From Desulfocicer vacuolatum DSM 3385 (GTDB lineage: Bacteria > Desulfobacterota > Desulfobacteria > Desulfobacterales > SURF-7), in assembly GCA_945870015.1 (NCBI GenBank), contig CAMBQS010000057.1, positions 1-13,344 of the forward strand: DNA of 13,344 nt, written 5' to 3'. The stretch's first letter is position 1. Each line of letters begins with the position of its first letter. Shown in pieces: positions 7,017 through 13,032 of this stretch. The position numbers and the translations under genes were made by a program. Under the pieces are notes generated by a model, which worked only from the letters and a program-made list of their open reading frames with translations, was not told the DNA's origin and searched no databases.

Positions 7017-7955
7017 TTACACTCTTTCCCGGTTTTGCCGGATTTCTTTCAGCTCCTGCTGAGAAAAATAATATTTTGTGTTGCAGTGATGACAAATCAG
7101 TTCCATAGGAAAAGGCCCTTTTTCAGAAAAATCTGCAATATCGCCGGCCGGCAGCAGGAATAGATAATTTTTCATACGGTCTTCATTGCAGTGGCACATG
7201 AATTCTACCCTGTGGTTTGTCAGAATTTTTGGATTACAGTGGCTAAAAAAATTATGAATAATCTCTTCGATATTTTTGTTTTCAGCAAAACAGCCTCCCA
7301 ATGAGGGCAGATCCTTTACCAATCCTTCTATTCCGTCGATTGTTTTATCATCCGCTCCCGGCATCACCTGTATCAGTAATCCACCTGCGCCGCTGACTTC
7401 GCCATTTGAATCAAACAGAATACTCAGGACAATGGCTGACGGGATCTGTTCAGACTTTAAATAATAATAGGTTAAATCCTTTGCAATACTTCCGTACTGA
7501 AGTTCCACCTGTCCTGTAAAGGGCTGTTTTGCATCTTCCAGATATTTGGTCACGGAAAGAAAACCTGCGCCGAAAAAAGGAGATAGATTGAAATCTTCCA
7601 TTGGTTTTTGGATCGGAATGGGAACTCTCTTCAGATATCCGCGAACCTCCCCAAATGAATTTGCTTCCACCACCAACCCTTTTATCGGTCCGGAACAGTC
7701 AATCTGCAAGCTGATCCGGTCATTTCCTTTCAATCCGTAGGCAATCAGTGTTGCGGCAATGTAGGAATGTCCCAGCACCAGTGTTTCCAGAATCCCCAGT
7801 TGGTGATTCGCTCTCATCTCTTTCACCATTGTGGTTGTGTTTACCATACAGCCGCGAACCATACCATCATTCATGATAAAAGCGTACGACCGGTCACGGG
7901 CACTTGCTTTTAATTGCTCTTTACGATTTTTTTCAAATATATCTGTTTTCTTCAT
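7017..7955 (-). CDS. hslO: Hsp33 family redox-regulated chaperone
   Basis: The protein has 312 residues and starts at ATG 7955 with AGGA 8 nt upstream. The N-terminal domain shows family stretches: VRGCMVNTT (33-41), LGHSYIAATLIAYGLKGNDR (61-80), CSGPIKGLVVEA (87-98), VRGYL (104-108) and GFLSVTK (131-137). The C-terminal redox switch is intact: CHC (Cys254/Cys256) and CHHC (Cys288/Cys291) form the zinc site. In Hsp33 oxidation of these cysteines releases zinc and turns on holdase activity, protecting unfolded proteins under oxidative stress. The length is close to family norm with a slightly extended N-terminus. It is transcribed alone, facing away from the kinase gene. I find no convincing promoter in the region to 8060. 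Confidence 0.95.
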   Translation of the reverse strand: MKKTDIFEKNRKEQLKASARDRSYAFIMNDGMVRGCMVNTTTMVKEMRANHQLGILETLVLGHSYIAATLIAYGLKGNDRISLQIDCSGPIKGLVVEANSFGEVRGYLKRVPIPIQKPMEDFNLSPFFGAGFLSVTKYLEDAKQPFTGQVELQYGSIAKDLTYYYLKSEQIPSAIVLSILFDSNGEVSGAGGLLIQVMPGADDKTIDGIEGLVKDLPSLGGCFAENKNIEEIIHNFFSHCNPKILTNHRVEFMCHCNEDRMKNYLFLLPAGDIADFSEKGPFPMELICHHCNTKYYFSQQELKEIRQNRERV

Positions 7956-8153
7956 TTTTTTTCCTATCTTGTTCTGATTTATGTATGCGGATCAGGATCC
8001 AATAAACCAGGAGACTTGAACTCTTTTCGGAGTACACACAAATCAAGTGTATCTGAATTTTCAATCAAAATAAACCAGAATTCCCTACGGAATCCGATTT
8101 GTCCAATAGAAAAAGAAAACAGACCATATGGTAAAAATATCTTGCTGAAATCG

Positions 8154-8197
8154 ATGAATATCGTTATGTCTTACCCCATAAAATCATGGATATTCAT
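8154..8197. promoter_or_regulatory. Inverted repeat upstream of the PAS kinase gene
   Basis: ATGAATATC (8154-8162) and its exact reverse complement GATATTCAT (8189-8197) are 26 nt apart, in the divergent region between hslO and the kinase. A weak promoter-like pair (TTGCTG at 8142-8147, 17 nt, TATGTC at 8165-8170) overlaps the left arm. Two half-sites for a dimeric regulator are possible. It could also be chance in AT-rich DNA. Confidence 0.3.
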
Positions 8198-8224
8198 ATA
8201 GTTGGAAGCACTGTTATTTTTTAA

Positions 8225-8239
8225 AATCTGAATCAGATT
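8225..8239. promoter_or_regulatory. Small palindrome before the kinase ribosome binding site
   Basis: AATCTGA-A-TCAGATT is a 7-bp perfect dyad with a 1-nt centre, about 22 nt before the kinase ATG. It could be an operator or a leader structure. A Shine-Dalgarno GGAG (8251-8254) follows. Confidence 0.25.
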
Positions 8240-8261
8240 ATTGTTTTTTCGGAGAAGCCGG

Positions 8262-9464
8262 ATGGATTCCAATTCAAGAAAGACACCTTATAAAAGTGAA
8301 GAAGCATATTGCAACATACTGAATGAAATAGAGGAAGGATATTTTGAAACCGATCTGCAGGGCAACTTCACATTTTTTAATAATGCCATGTGTCGGATTC
8401 TTGGATACCCTTCCGAAAAATTACTGGGAGTGAATTATCGGGAATTCGCGTCAAGACAGACTGCAAAAGAGATGTTCCAGACCTATAACCGGATTTTCCG
8501 TACAGGGGAGCCTGTCCGGATTGTAAATTATGAAATTAAATCCAGAAATGACAGACGGGTTATTGTCGAGCTGTCCTCATCCATGATCCGGGATATGCAA
8601 AACAATCCTATTGGATTTCGGGGTATTGTAAGGGATATCACGGAAAAAATACAGACTGAAGAGGAAAAGGAGCAGCTAAAACTGCAACTTCAACAGGCAC
8701 TTCGGCTGGAGGCCGTTGGCACGCTGGCCGGCGGGATTGCCCATGATTTTAATAATATATTAACCAGTATTCAAGGCTACACATCCATACTGAAACTCCG
8801 GACCGGTCCTTCTCACCCAAACTATGAAAAACTGACCCGAATCGATGATCTTATCCAGAACGGGGCGGATTTAACCCGGCAGTTGCTGGGGTTTGCTCTC
8901 GGAGGTAAATATGAGATTAAAATGCTGAACATCAATACCGTAATGATGAACAGCCTGAAAATGATTCCGGACATAAAAGAAAATATCAGCATTGTTGAAG
9001 ACTACCAGAATGATATCTGGATGGTGGAAGCAGACCGGGGTCAGGTGGAACAGGCGCTGCTCAACCTTTTCATGAATGCAGTCCATGCCATGCCGGAGGG
9101 AGGTACCCTCAGCGTAAAGAGCTGTAATATTCATCTGGATCCGGATCGTTCAAAAAACATCGATCTTCCACCAGGAAAGTATGTGGAGATATCGGTTACA
9201 GATACTGGAATCGGAATGAACCACACAATCATGCAGAAAATATTTGAACCTTTTTTTACAACCAAAAAAATGGGAAGAGGAACCGGACTCGGGCTGGCCT
9301 CCACCTATGGGATTATCCGGAATCATAATGGGAAAATTATCGTTTCTAGCCGTGTTGGCAAAGGCAGCACATTTACGATTTATCTCCCGGCTTCACCCGT
9401 TAGCATAGTATCCCAAAGGGAGACGGAACAACGAACCCTTCTGGATAAAAAAACAGTCCAATAA
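8262..9464 (+). CDS. Soluble PAS-domain sensor histidine kinase
   Basis: The protein has 400 residues from ATG 8262, which has GGAG 7 nt upstream. A TTG at 8241 would add seven residues across the ribosome binding site and is less likely. There is no membrane segment. A PAS domain (about 12-130) carries GYFETDLQGNFTFFNNAMCR and ends with the PAC-type IGFRGIVRDITEKI. A short coiled linker leads to the HisKA box GTLAGGIAHDFNNILTSIQG (His161). The ATPase domain has the N box (LNLFMNAVHAMPEGG, Asn272), the G1 box (VTDTGIGM, Asp314), the F box (FEPFFTTK) and the G2 box (GRGTGLGLAS). The HDFNNIL type is common in Desulfobacterota, often with a C-terminal receiver; here the chain stops after the ATPase domain, so it is an orphan kinase. 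No response regulator is adjacent. The PAS ligand is not predictable. Confidence 0.93.
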   Translation: MDSNSRKTPYKSEEAYCNILNEIEEGYFETDLQGNFTFFNNAMCRILGYPSEKLLGVNYREFASRQTAKEMFQTYNRIFRTGEPVRIVNYEIKSRNDRRVIVELSSSMIRDMQNNPIGFRGIVRDITEKIQTEEEKEQLKLQLQQALRLEAVGTLAGGIAHDFNNILTSIQGYTSILKLRTGPSHPNYEKLTRIDDLIQNGADLTRQLLGFALGGKYEIKMLNINTVMMNSLKMIPDIKENISIVEDYQNDIWMVEADRGQVEQALLNLFMNAVHAMPEGGTLSVKSCNIHLDPDRSKNIDLPPGKYVEISVTDTGIGMNHTIMQKIFEPFFTTKKMGRGTGLGLASTYGIIRNHNGKIIVSSRVGKGSTFTIYLPASPVSIVSQRETEQRTLLDKKTVQ

Positions 9465-9507
9465 ATAAAAAACTGAATGTAAATCAAACCTGAAAAAGGA
9501 AGAAAAC

Positions 9508-9702
9508 ATGAAAAGACAATTGTTCAAAACAATGTTGTCATTGATGTCTTTGCTGTTCCTCTTTGCTGTCCCGGTGATGGCAGAAAACATCCCCATTATT
9601 TCCCCAGACGGGGAGATACCGGGCTCCAGGTCAGATCCACCTTGCCGCTGTGTGGTGTGGCTGTCAGATTGGTTGGATTGCTCAAATGAGTATAACCGGT
9701 AA
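9508..9702 (+). pseudogene. Truncated gene start encoding a signal peptide
   Basis: An ATG with AAGGAAG upstream opens a textbook secretion signal: MKRQLFKT, a hydrophobic core rich in L/M/F/V to about residue 22, and the cleavage motif PVMA followed by ENIP. After about residue 30 the reading frame continues only to a stop at 9702 through DNA that makes better sense on the other strand as a fibronectin fragment. The natural coding part therefore probably ends near 9600. This looks like the 5' stub of a lost exported protein, although a short secreted peptide of 64 residues cannot be excluded. It lies 43 nt downstream of the kinase gene and marks the left border of the accessory region. Confidence 0.55.
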
Positions 9703-9838
9703 TACTGATACCCGCCGACACGTTGGCAGGGGTTTCCATATCATAGCTGTAAACCTTGAACAGATATGCCGTTGCAGGAGAAAGCCCTGTTTTGGTAACA
9801 TAATCAAATTCATCCAAAAACAAATCCCTTGACTCATA
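9596..9838 (-). pseudogene. Fibronectin type III domain fragment, inverted
   Basis: Read on the minus strand, the segment encodes a recognisable stretch of fibronectin type III repeats. It has the end of one repeat (YVTKTGLSPATAYLFKVYSY, then DMETPANVS) and the start of the next (PTNLTATPHSGKVDLTWSPV). The TGLSPATAYLFKVYSYD pattern and the VDLTWSPVS strand are typical of bacterial extracellular FN3 modules. There is no proper start; the frame is closed by a TAA at 9848-9850 upstream and by another stop at 9596, so it is debris. It overlaps and opposes the signal-peptide stub. The right end merges with the abiE promoter, whose -35 box lies within the fragment. Confidence 0.65.
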
Positions 9839-9857
9839 GCCAGTATGTTAGTATATT
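9829..9857 (+). promoter_or_regulatory. abiE promoter
   Basis: TTGACT (9829-9834), a 17-nt spacer and TATATT (9852-9857) form a near-consensus sigma-70-type promoter. The predicted start is near 9864, leaving a leader of about 20 nt with GGAGG (9869-9873) before the abiEi ATG at 9885. The -10 hexamer lies at the centre of the palindrome described separately. Confidence 0.7.
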
Positions 9858-9870
9858 ACTAACATACTGG
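9840..9870. promoter_or_regulatory. 31-nt perfect palindrome, probable AbiEi operator
   Basis: The arm CCAGTATGTTAGTA (9840-9853) is followed by TAT and by its exact reverse complement (9857-9870). The 14-bp arms are perfect. The site covers the -10 box of the abiE promoter and the predicted transcription start. Characterised AbiEi antitoxins bind inverted repeats in their own promoter and repress it, so this is the likely operator. The right arm also touches the Shine-Dalgarno sequence. Confidence 0.7.
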
Positions 9871-9884
9871 AGGTATATTTACCG

Positions 9885-10508
9885 ATGTTGCCATTCAGAA
9901 ATGCGTTATTGACCGAAGAATTTGATTATAATTTCATTATAGATCAGCTTTCCGGTTTTAAACATCCTCGAGTCAAAATCAATGACATGCTTAAAAAAGG
10001 AGAAATCATCCGGGTCAAAAAAGGCCTTTATGTGTTTGGGGAAGCATATGCCCATGCCCTCTATTCAAAGGAAACCCTTGCCAATCTGATATACGGTCCC
10101 TCCTATATCTCTCTTGAGTATGCCCTTTCCTTTTACGGGTTGATCCCCGAACGTGTGGAGACAATCACCAGTATTACAAACAAAAGGAACAAACGGTTTG
10201 TTACTCCTGTAGGAGATTTTTGCTACCGGTATATATCGCCTTCCCTGTTTCCTCCGGGTGTGACGCTCCATGAACAGGATAGATATCATTCAATACTCAT
10301 CGCTACAAAGGAAAAAGCCCTTTGTGATGTTCTTTATTTTGCTGACCCTTTGATGGATCAGGATGCGCTCGCCACTTATCTTTTTCAAAATCTGAGAATG
10401 GAAAAAAGTGACCTGAAAAACCTGGATATGAAAAAAGTGAAGCAATTATCCTTTCATTACAAGAAAAACACAGTTCTATTGTCACAGTTTCTGGAGCAAA
10501 CCAGATGA
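9885..10508 (+). CDS. abiEi: AbiEi-family antitoxin / autoregulator
   Basis: The protein has 207 residues. The N-terminal 55 residues fit the winged-helix DNA-binding region of AbiEi proteins (RVKINDMLKKGEIIRVKKGLY, the 'helix plus wing'). The family core follows: YISLEYALSFYGLIPERV (74-91), ITSIT (94-98), FVTPVGDFCYRYI (105-117) and ATKEKALCDVLYF (140-152). AbiEi neutralises the AbiEii nucleotidyltransferase toxin and represses the operon. ATG 9885 is preceded by GGAGGT at 10-nt spacing. The end overlaps abiEii by 4 nt (ATGA). With the palindromic operator upstream the control circuit looks intact. Such modules act in phage abortive infection and plasmid or island maintenance. Confidence 0.88.
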   Translation: MLPFRNALLTEEFDYNFIIDQLSGFKHPRVKINDMLKKGEIIRVKKGLYVFGEAYAHALYSKETLANLIYGPSYISLEYALSFYGLIPERVETITSITNKRNKRFVTPVGDFCYRYISPSLFPPGVTLHEQDRYHSILIATKEKALCDVLYFADPLMDQDALATYLFQNLRMEKSDLKNLDMKKVKQLSFHYKKNTVLLSQFLEQTR

Positions 10509-11386
10509 ATGAAGCCATCCGGATCATGATGAACAGGTATACACTAACAAGCTCGAATGATTATGAAAATGCACTTAAAGAAATTATCCAGGAGATAGCG
10601 CTTCTGGGGCTATGGCGGTCGAAATTTTTTGAAAAAGCGGCATTTTATGGCGGGTCTGCCTTGAGGATACTATATGGTCTGGATCGTTTTTCAGAAGACC
10701 TTGATTTTTCATTATTAGAAACAGACATCCATTTTTCCATAGACAAGTACTGCAAGGCGGTTACAGATGAACTTTCAAGTTTTGGTTTTCATGTCACTGT
10801 CCAATCCAAAACCAAAAACACGGTAACGAATATTGATTCAGCATTTGTTAAGGCAAACACCTTACACAACCTGATCACGATCGATATTCCGGAATCTTTC
10901 ACCGATCGATTGCATCCCGGAAAATTATTAAAAATCAAACTTGAAATTGATACAGACCCTCCGGGCCATTTTAAAACCGAAGCCAAATACATATTCCAGC
11001 CCATTCCTTTTTCCATCAACACATTCACACTCCCCCATCTTTTTGCCGGGAAAATGCACGACATATTATGCCGATCCTGGCAAAATCGGGTCAAAGGAAG
11101 AGACTGGTACGACCTTGTATGGTACGTGGGAAAAGGAGTCACCATCAATCTGAAACACCTTGAAAGCAGAATGAGGCAGACAGGCCATCTGAAGGAGAAG
11201 GAAACGCTGACAGAACCAGCCCTGAAGCAATTGCTTTCTGAGCAGATCTCCAATACGGATTTCAGTCAGGCTGTGAATGACGTCCAGCCTTTTATAAAAG
11301 ATTCCTCTCGTCTGGAAATCTGGTCAAAAGATTTTTTCAATTCTGTGTGTGAGAAGATGTTGAAAGTATTCGCCGTTGGTGGTTGA
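10505..11386 (+). CDS. abiEii: AbiEii-family nucleotidyltransferase toxin
   Basis: The protein has 293 residues. Motif I, FYGGSALRILYGLDRFSEDL with DFSLL after it (47-71), has the GGS signature and the paired Asp65/Asp67. KLLKIKLEID (140-149) carries the third strand motif, and KMHDILCRSWQ (183-193) with KGRDWYDLVWY (198-208) is the conserved C-terminal core. These are the expected AbiEii (DUF1814) motifs. The toxin transfers nucleotides to RNA targets; family members modify tRNA ends. The start overlaps abiEi by 4 nt. The final residues after Met285 (LKVFAVGG) come from DNA that, in the next frame, encodes transposase, so the natural C-terminus has been replaced. The catalytic core is untouched, so activity is probably retained. 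Confidence 0.88.
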   Translation: MNEAIRIMMNRYTLTSSNDYENALKEIIQEIALLGLWRSKFFEKAAFYGGSALRILYGLDRFSEDLDFSLLETDIHFSIDKYCKAVTDELSSFGFHVTVQSKTKNTVTNIDSAFVKANTLHNLITIDIPESFTDRLHPGKLLKIKLEIDTDPPGHFKTEAKYIFQPIPFSINTFTLPHLFAGKMHDILCRSWQNRVKGRDWYDLVWYVGKGVTINLKHLESRMRQTGHLKEKETLTEPALKQLLSEQISNTDFSQAVNDVQPFIKDSSRLEIWSKDFFNSVCEKMLKVFAVGG

Positions 11387-11805
11387 GTATGGGAAAAGAA
11401 AGCTATCCCGATGCTACCAGGCTATTGATCACAGCTGATGGCGGCGGGAGTAATGGATCACGCGTAAGGCTATGGAAAACAGAATTGCAGTGTTTTGCTG
11501 ATGAGATAGGCCTGGAAATATCTGTCTGCCATTTCCCTCCAGGAACAAGCAAGTGGAATAAGATTGAACACAGGATGTTTTCATACATTAGCCAGAATTG
11601 GCGTGGAAGGCCGCTTATTAGCATTGAGACAATTGTCAATCTGATTGGGGCGACGAAAACCAAGAAGGGGCTAAAAATTCAAACGTCGGTTAACGTCAAC
11701 AAATACGCCAAAGGAATCAAAATTACAAATAAGGAAATAAAAACATTAGCTCTCGAAAGAGAACAATTCCATGGCGAATGGAATTACACGTTACATCCGA
11801 GATAA
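11359..11805 (+). mobile_element. 3' remnant of an ISAzo13-like transposase gene
   Basis: In the frame starting at 11359 the DNA encodes VESIRRWWLSMGKESYP, then LLITADGGGSNGSR, CHFPPGTSKWNKIEHRMFS, ISQNWRGRPL and FHGEWNYTLHP, ending with a stop at 11805. This order of motifs is that of the C-terminal third of ISAzo13-family transposases. It includes an Asp of the DDE triad (ADGGG) and the Glu (NKIEH). The N-terminal two thirds and the first Asp are missing, and the frame closes at a TGA at 11350. No terminal repeat or target duplication is recognisable. A start codon inside (ATG 11389) could yield a fragment of about 138 residues, but it would be inactive as a transposase. The remnant overlaps the 3' end of abiEii. 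Confidence 0.82.
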
Positions 11806-11810
11806 ATTGC

Positions 11811-12065
11811 TTATGTTATTTTGTAATGCATGCTAAGATATACGTCATCATTTGACGGATAATATTGAATCCCGTTTTTCAACAAGCCTTTATCCGTCAA
11901 TTCAATAGCAGGCTTTGTGGGATCTGCAAGCTCGGTCCGCTCAGGGCCGATAAACCATGTGTTTTTATAATAATTCCTTCCAACCTCCACAACCCAGCCC
12001 GGAACCTTGACCGAAAGATCCACATCATACCGGCTATACTCCCGCAACAGTGTGCTGACGGATTA
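11811..12065 (-). pseudogene. Fragment of a probable secreted YD/RHS-type or related surface protein
   Basis: The minus strand is open from a TAA near 12063-12065 to a stop at 11811. The only start in the first codons is CTG or TTG (12047), with no ribosome binding site. The text YDVDLSVKVPGWVVEVGRNY, KNTWFIGPERTELADP and LLKNGIQYYPSNDDVYL resembles the region near the N-terminus of large secreted YD-repeat (RHS) proteins, where a DLxVKVxG-xVxVxRxY-xNxW pattern occurs. I infer this from memory of the pattern and am not sure. The piece lacks both ends and adjoins the transposase remnant, so it is probably a broken gene. A different frame carries open sequence upstream (to about 12154), suggesting a frameshift. 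Confidence 0.35.
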
Positions 12066-12149
12066 ACCAACAGGTTCACACTGATCTTGTTTGTATTTAA
12101 TATCAAGATGTTAGTTTGGTACGACCCCCGCTGCTGGAGTTGGAATTTA

Positions 12150-12170
12150 TGCAATCATATTTTGATTGCA
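12150..12170. promoter_or_regulatory. Inverted repeat over the hicAB promoter
   Basis: TGCAATCA (12150-12157) and its exact complement TGATTGCA (12163-12170) are separated by 5 nt. A second small dyad, CCGT-AA-ACGG (12171-12180), follows directly. The right arm covers the -35 box. HicB proteins with a ribbon-helix-helix domain bind such repeats to repress their operon. Confidence 0.5.
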
Positions 12171-12189
12171 CCGTAAACGGCTCTATGTT
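12162..12189 (+). promoter_or_regulatory. hicAB promoter
   Basis: TTGATT (12162-12167), a 16-nt spacer and TATGTT (12184-12189) give a predicted start near 12196, only about 5 nt before the hicA ATG. The mRNA would be nearly leaderless, in line with the absence of any Shine-Dalgarno sequence upstream of hicA. Confidence 0.5.
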
Positions 12190-12200
12190 ATTGTCTCCAC

Positions 12201-12455
12201 ATGAATGCAAAACACAAAAAAACCTTGACAGATATTTTTACAAAACCGACCAAGGCAAACGTAAATTTTTCTGACATCGAATCACTGTTCGTATCTCTTG
12301 GTGGTAAAATTGTGGAGGGAAAAGGATCCCGGCTTTCAGTAGAAATTAACGACGAGTTTGTGCATTTTCACCGACCGCATCCAGGTAAGGAAGCCAAGAA
12401 ATATCAGGTAGAAAATGCATGTGAATTTTTAAAACGAATTGGAGTGAAGCCATGA
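12201..12455 (+). CDS. hicA: HicA-family toxin (mRNA interferase)
   Basis: The protein has 84 residues. The N-terminus MNAKHKKTLTDIFTKP and NFSDIESLFVSLGG (22-35), the strand with EGKGSRLSVEI (39-49) and the signature FHRPHPGKEAKKYQVENACE (56-75) match the HicA subfamily that carries RPHP instead of the short GSH motif. HicA is a double-stranded-RNA-binding-fold ribonuclease that cleaves mRNA. ATG 12201 is the only in-frame start nearby and matches the family N-terminus, but no ribosome binding site precedes it. It overlaps hicB by 4 nt (ATGA), so toxin comes first and antitoxin second, the usual hicAB order. No damage is seen. Confidence 0.9.
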   Translation: MNAKHKKTLTDIFTKPTKANVNFSDIESLFVSLGGKIVEGKGSRLSVEINDEFVHFHRPHPGKEAKKYQVENACEFLKRIGVKP

Positions 12456-12799
12456 AAAACACACTCACTTATAAAGGTTTTACTGCCCGTATTGAATTTG
12501 ACGCAGACGACAACATATTTGTCGGTAGGGTAATTGGTATCCGTGATATCGTCGGTTTTCATGGGGGGACAGTGGCTGAACTGACAAAAGATTTCCATAA
12601 TGCAATTGATCACTATATTGCTGTTTGTAAAAAACGCGGCATAGATCCACAAAAGCCTTATTCAGGAAACTTGATGTTAAGAATTCCGCCGGAGGTTCAT
12701 GCAGCCGCAGCCATCGCTGCAGAGACAAAGGGGAAGAGCCTTAATCAATGGGCTGCAAGCGTATTGAAAAAAGCCGCGGAAACAAGTTGTTCAAAATAG
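12452..12799 (+). CDS. hicB: HicB-family antitoxin with ribbon-helix-helix domain
   Basis: The protein has 115 residues. The N-terminal two thirds has the partial RNase-H-like HicB fold: YKGFTARIEFDADDNIFVGR, GIRDIVGFHGGTVAELTKDF and AIDHYIAVCKKRG. The C-terminal part (73-110: NLMLRIPPEVHAAAAIAAET, then KGKSLNQWAASVLKKA) is a ribbon-helix-helix DNA-binding domain. It should bind and block HicA and repress the operon through the inverted repeat at 12150-12170. Its start overlaps hicA, so translation is coupled. Confidence 0.92.
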   Translation: MKNTLTYKGFTARIEFDADDNIFVGRVIGIRDIVGFHGGTVAELTKDFHNAIDHYIAVCKKRGIDPQKPYSGNLMLRIPPEVHAAAAIAAETKGKSLNQWAASVLKKAAETSCSK

Positions 12800-12821
12800 C
12801 ATTGAAAGATGTATTCCCTGA

Positions 12822-13004
12822 GTTTTCAAATATTTTGACCATACGCCATACGGGGTCGTTGCGGTTAATAAAATCAAAAATACGGATCTACTGAAGTGAA
12901 TAGAAGAAATAGAGCAACTTCAGGATGAAGATCAGCGTGTTTTGACAAACTTTCTGGATGCATATACAAAAAAGTATAAATTCGAACTACTGGCGCAACG
13001 TTAA
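12822..13004 (+). pseudogene. 3' half of a probable XRE-family regulator gene, with in-frame stop
   Basis: In one frame the DNA reads VFKYFDHTPYGVVAVNKIKN, TDLLK, a TGA at 12897-12899, then IEEIEQLQDEDQRVLTNFLD, AYTKKYKFELLAQR and a stop at 13002-13004. This resembles the C-terminal tail of HTH-XRE regulators or antitoxins, where a YFD...P-G-V-V motif is followed by a helix of the type EEIEQL-DEDQ and a basic tail. The helix-turn-helix half is missing, there is a TGA stop at 12819 upstream, and the internal TGA breaks the rest. The identification is by pattern and is moderately certain; that it is non-coding debris is more certain. Confidence 0.45.
12942..12970 (+). promoter_or_regulatory. 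Candidate promoter for the phd/vapC-type module
   Basis: A perfect TTGACA (12942-12947), a 17-nt spacer and TACAAA (12965-12970) predict a start near 12977 and a leader of about 56 nt before ATG 13033. The boxes lie inside the XRE-like remnant. No strong palindrome is visible next to them. Confidence 0.45.
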
Positions 13005-13032
13005 TGCAATTTTAGATGGAGAACAAAAAAAA

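Noticed and set aside
6986..7017. Bidirectional terminator between the convergent PilZ and hslO genes
   Set aside because: The 30-nt gap has no stem followed by a T-run on either strand that I would defend.
9508..9702. Complete small secreted protein of 64 residues
   Set aside because: Beyond the signal peptide the frame uses DNA that reads convincingly as FN3 on the other strand, so a truncated gene is more likely; kept as a pseudogene with moderate confidence.
10789..11253. Minus-strand open frame of 154 codons within abiEii
   Set aside because: It is a shadow of the AbiEii gene, whose motifs are intact.
11389..11805. Functional transposase or intact insertion sequence
   Set aside because: The N-terminal part with the first catalytic Asp is missing and I recognise no terminal inverted repeats.
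12958..13032. Longer Phd antitoxin starting at ATG 12958
   Set aside because: The extra 25 residues do not fit the family; ATG 13033 has a Shine-Dalgarno sequence and the correct MITLSISDAQ start.
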